Below, piece after piece: positions 61,363 to 64,000 of a stretch of DNA of 64,000 nucleotides. Where the stretch lies: assembly GCA_015061245.1 (NCBI GenBank), contig SUWY01000007.1, forward strand, positions 30,718 to 94,717, given 5' to 3'. The notes under the pieces were generated by a model. That model was given only the letters and a program-made list of their open reading frames with translations. It made no database searches and had not been told where the DNA came from. The translations under genes were made by a program, and so were the position numbers. The stretch comes from Bacteroidales bacterium. Lineage in GTDB: Bacteria; Bacteroidota; Bacteroidia; Bacteroidales; Marinifilaceae. The first letter of the stretch is position 1. Every line of letters begins with the position of its first letter.

Positions 61363-61986
61363 ATGAAAAAGTTATTTAATCTTATCGTTATGCTATTTAT
61401 AGCATTTGGTGCTAATGCACAGTTCAAATATTTGTCAAATGGTCAGCTAACTTTTGGAAATATTACACCTCCTTATGGTTATGTAACAGCATGGGAGGGT
61501 AAAGGACATTATTTTCATTATAGCGGTAGTACTTCAGGTAACGCGTGGTTAAAATTCTATTTAGGAACTAATGGCCCCCGTATATCTGCCAATACATCAT
61601 ATATAAGGTTTTATGATACTGATACTGAAGTATATCATGATTTATATGTATCGTCAGTATACGAAACCTCTGATTTAAGATTGAAAACAAATATCAGTAA
61701 TGTTCAATCTCCTTTAATTAAGACTTTGCAATTAAGGCCAGTTCAATATACGTTACTTAAATCTCATAGCGATAAAAGTACAAGTCAAGATATTGGATTT
61801 ATTGCTCAGGAATTAGAGAAAATTATTCCTGAGGCAGTTACAACAGACGATAGTGGAAATAAACTAATTAACTATAGAACTCTTATTGCAATTCTTACGG
61901 GTGCAATTCAAGAAATGTCTATTCAGATAAATGACCTTACAGAATTGGTAAAGGTTTTACAAGCGCAAATTAATAACGGTAAATAA
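61363..61986 (+). CDS. Secreted protein with C-terminal peptidase S74 / endosialidase-chaperone domain
   Basis: Signal peptide MKKLFNLIVMLFIAFGANAQ; SDLRLKTNI and DIGFIAQELEKIIPEAV signatures. Confidence 0.85.
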   Translation: MKKLFNLIVMLFIAFGANAQFKYLSNGQLTFGNITPPYGYVTAWEGKGHYFHYSGSTSGNAWLKFYLGTNGPRISANTSYIRFYDTDTEVYHDLYVSSVYETSDLRLKTNISNVQSPLIKTLQLRPVQYTLLKSHSDKSTSQDIGFIAQELEKIIPEAVTTDDSGNKLINYRTLIAILTGAIQEMSIQINDLTELVKVLQAQINNGK

Positions 61987-62080
61987 ATTGTTGTTGTCCC
62001 CCCCCCTATGACTTTATCAAGTCGTCCGGGGTAATGAAAATAAGTGCTAACTTCGAGCGTAGTTTCCTAATTTAAGCACT

Positions 62081-62320
62081 ATGTCAGAAGTTAGTTTCAC
62101 CCAAGTCGTTCAACGGGGCTGTGGAGTAGATGTCCACAGGGACGAAGCAGTAGCCACTATAGTTGGCGAAGGTCTGAATACTGAACCCCGCAGTTACAAG
62201 ACTTTCAGCAGTTCATTGACAGAATTTCCGAAAGAAATCAGGCCGTTTTTACTGGTATACTCATTTGGAGTAAGACCGAATATGAAACTGGTCTCAACGG
62301 CTAAGCGATCTAGAGTGTGA
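62081..62320 (+). pseudogene. Truncated IS110-family transposase N-terminus
   Basis: CGVDVHRDEAVATIVGEGL...RSYKTFSSSLTEF resembles the IS110 DEDD N-terminus; the remaining catalytic/Tnp20 part is absent. Confidence 0.65.
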
Positions 62321-62489
62321 ATTGATCCGTGTATCAAATTTTTATATTCTTAGCTATTGCCTTTTGGATCAATCGTCGCATTTGTAAGGTTATAAGTGCA
62401 TTCTTTTGATTTGCTATGATACTGCGTAATAGTTTGATTAAGTTAAACTTATGTGTCAGAAATGGCGCTTTGAACGAAAATATTTACGT

Positions 62490-64000
62490 ATGAAAAAATT
62501 ATTTAGCATTGTAATTATAATGTTGGGGATGGTTTCATGTCAACATGACACCATTATTGTTGATAATGGTGCCTTAAACCAAGTGGATATTGTAAAATTG
62601 GATTCTCAGTTCCTTTCAAAATCTTACTATTGGAGTGGAGGGGAAAAGATATGTTTGACCCCAAATTATAATAAATATTATGTTGTATTATCAGAAGTTA
62701 GTAAAACAAAGTATTTATCTTATAATCGAGATGTTGTAGGGCTGTTCGGTTCTGAAGAATATAAGAGTAGACATACAAATATGCAATATGTCGTATATAA
62801 TGTTTTAAATGATGATTTAAATGAATTTTCCAATATACGTTACAAAGCACCATATTATAGATTTGATGATGGAACAGAGTTTGCCATCACGGATATTTTT
62901 TCAGTTAAGTTGTTATTTCGAGAGGATATTGATTTTATGTATGAATTAGCTAATAAAATGCGTGTGTCTGTAATTGGTGTCAATAAATATGATCCTTTGT
63001 GGTTTTATATACAATGTGATAACAATTCTGCTCAAAATGCGCTAGAAATGGCAAATTATTTCTATGAAACAAAAAAGTTTAAGTTTGCAGTGCCTGAGAT
63101 GATGATACCAATAAGTCCGAAAACAACTCCTAATGATCCTTTATTTTCTACGCAGTGGGCGTTATACAACAATCAAAATAACAATTATGATATAAATTAT
63201 CTTGATATACAGGATTATGATATGTCTAATCTACCTAATATAACTATAGCAATAGTTGATTCCGGAGTAGATTTGGAGCATCCAGATTTAGATGTTAATA
63301 TAAAAGAATCTTATGATGCACATACAAAAAGTCAAGGGCAGCTTCTTAGAGGGCCACATGGAACAAAATGTTCAGGAGTAATGGTTGCAAATACTAATAA
63401 TAATATTGGAATTACAGGGATAGCAGATGGGGTTGGTTTTATGCCTATTTCGGTTCAATTTGCGCGTTATGCAAGTAACCCTGATGATTATTCAAGTACT
63501 GCTATTTTTGCTGAGGCCATACAATATGCACACTATAATGGTGCAGATGTAATTAATAATTCATGGTCCTCAAATTATTCAAATGACGACCGAAATGAGG
63601 CAATAAGCGCTGCTATTAAATATGGACGGAATGGTTTGGGTTGTGTAGTTGTATTTTGTTCTGGTAATGATTCTCTATCGACGTGTGCTTATCCGTCTAA
63701 AGATGTTTCTGAAATTTTAACTGTTGGTGCGATTAACAATAATGGTATGCGTAGCACTTTTAGTAATTATGGAGATTGTTTAGATATAGTTGCTCCTGGT
63801 AGAAGTATCAAGACAACTATAAATGGGCTAGAGTATGAATATGCAAGTGGTACATCATTGGCAGCTCCTCATGTTTCTGCTGTAGCTGCTCTAATTTTGT
63901 CTGTAAATCCTTATTTAACACAAAAAGAGGTAAGTGATATAATTGAAAAAACTGCGACAAAATTACCGGCATATCAATATTCGAATGTAACAGGCAGACC
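62490..64000 (+). CDS. S8 subtilisin-like serine protease lipoprotein, 3'-truncated by window edge (not in ORF track)
   Basis: MKKLFSIVIIMLGMVSC lipobox; IAIVDSGVD, GPHGTKCSGVM, SGTSLAAPHVSAVAAL catalytic triad motifs; frame open to window end. Confidence 0.92.
   Translation, partial: MKKLFSIVIIMLGMVSCQHDTIIVDNGALNQVDIVKLDSQFLSKSYYWSGGEKICLTPNYNKYYVVLSEVSKTKYLSYNRDVVGLFGSEEYKSRHTNMQYVVYNVLNDDLNEFSNIRYKAPYYRFDDGTEFAITDIFSVKLLFREDIDFMYELANKMRVSVIGVNKYDPLWFYIQCDNNSAQNALEMANYFYETKKFKFAVPEMMIPISPKTTPNDPLFSTQWALYNNQNNNYDINYLDIQDYDMSNLPNITIAIVDSGVDLEHPDLDVNIKESYDAHTKSQGQLLRGPHGTKCSGVMVANTNNNIGITGIADGVGFMPISVQFARYASNPDDYSSTAIFAEAIQYAHYNGADVINNSWSSNYSNDDRNEAISAAIKYGRNGLGCVVVFCSGNDSLSTCAYPSKDVSEILTVGAINNNGMRSTFSNYGDCLDIVAPGRSIKTTINGLEYEYASGTSLAAPHVSAVAALILSVNPYLTQKEVSDIIEKTATKLPAYQYSNVTGR

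Noticed and set aside
61363-61986. Prophage tail-fibre gene
   Set aside because: Has a signal peptide and no phage structural, lysis or integrase genes within the window
62081-62320. Intact IS110 transposase
   Set aside because: Only about 50 N-terminal residues match; the C-terminal catalytic region is missing
1-64000. tRNA or rRNA genes
   Set aside because: No cloverleaf or conserved rRNA segment recognised while reading; a tRNAscan/Infernal run would be decisive

Overview
The window is a Bacteroidota (Bacteroidales-type) chromosomal segment, inferred from gene content and TTTG-N19/20-TAnnTTTG promoters. Core housekeeping runs include thrS(partial)-infC-rpmI-rplT, dapB-lepB-DJ1-birA, topoisomerase IV B/A, an RND efflux operon ending in mgtC, a five-gene Hdr/Qmo/DsrMK-like Fe-S redox operon, and an FMN-riboswitch-controlled ribD-ribE-ribBA-ribH locus. 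Other runs include lpxB, mtaB, nhaA, an M3 peptidase, tsaD, tamB-like and comEA. A secreted S9 peptidase sits with two tandem GH127/DUF1680 genes, flanked by two M24 Xaa-Pro aminopeptidases. The right edge (about 61-64 kb) is accessory: a signal-peptide + S74 autoprocessing protein, an IS110 remnant and a truncated-by-window subtilase lipoprotein that the ORF track misses. The most unusual signal is a dispersed family of degenerate 7-nt tandem arrays. Six of seven start at or overlap a stop codon, with the purine-rich strand in the sense orientation. Nearly every unit carries TGA/TAG/TAA, so each array reads as a stop in all three frames. No tRNA, rRNA or CRISPR was found.
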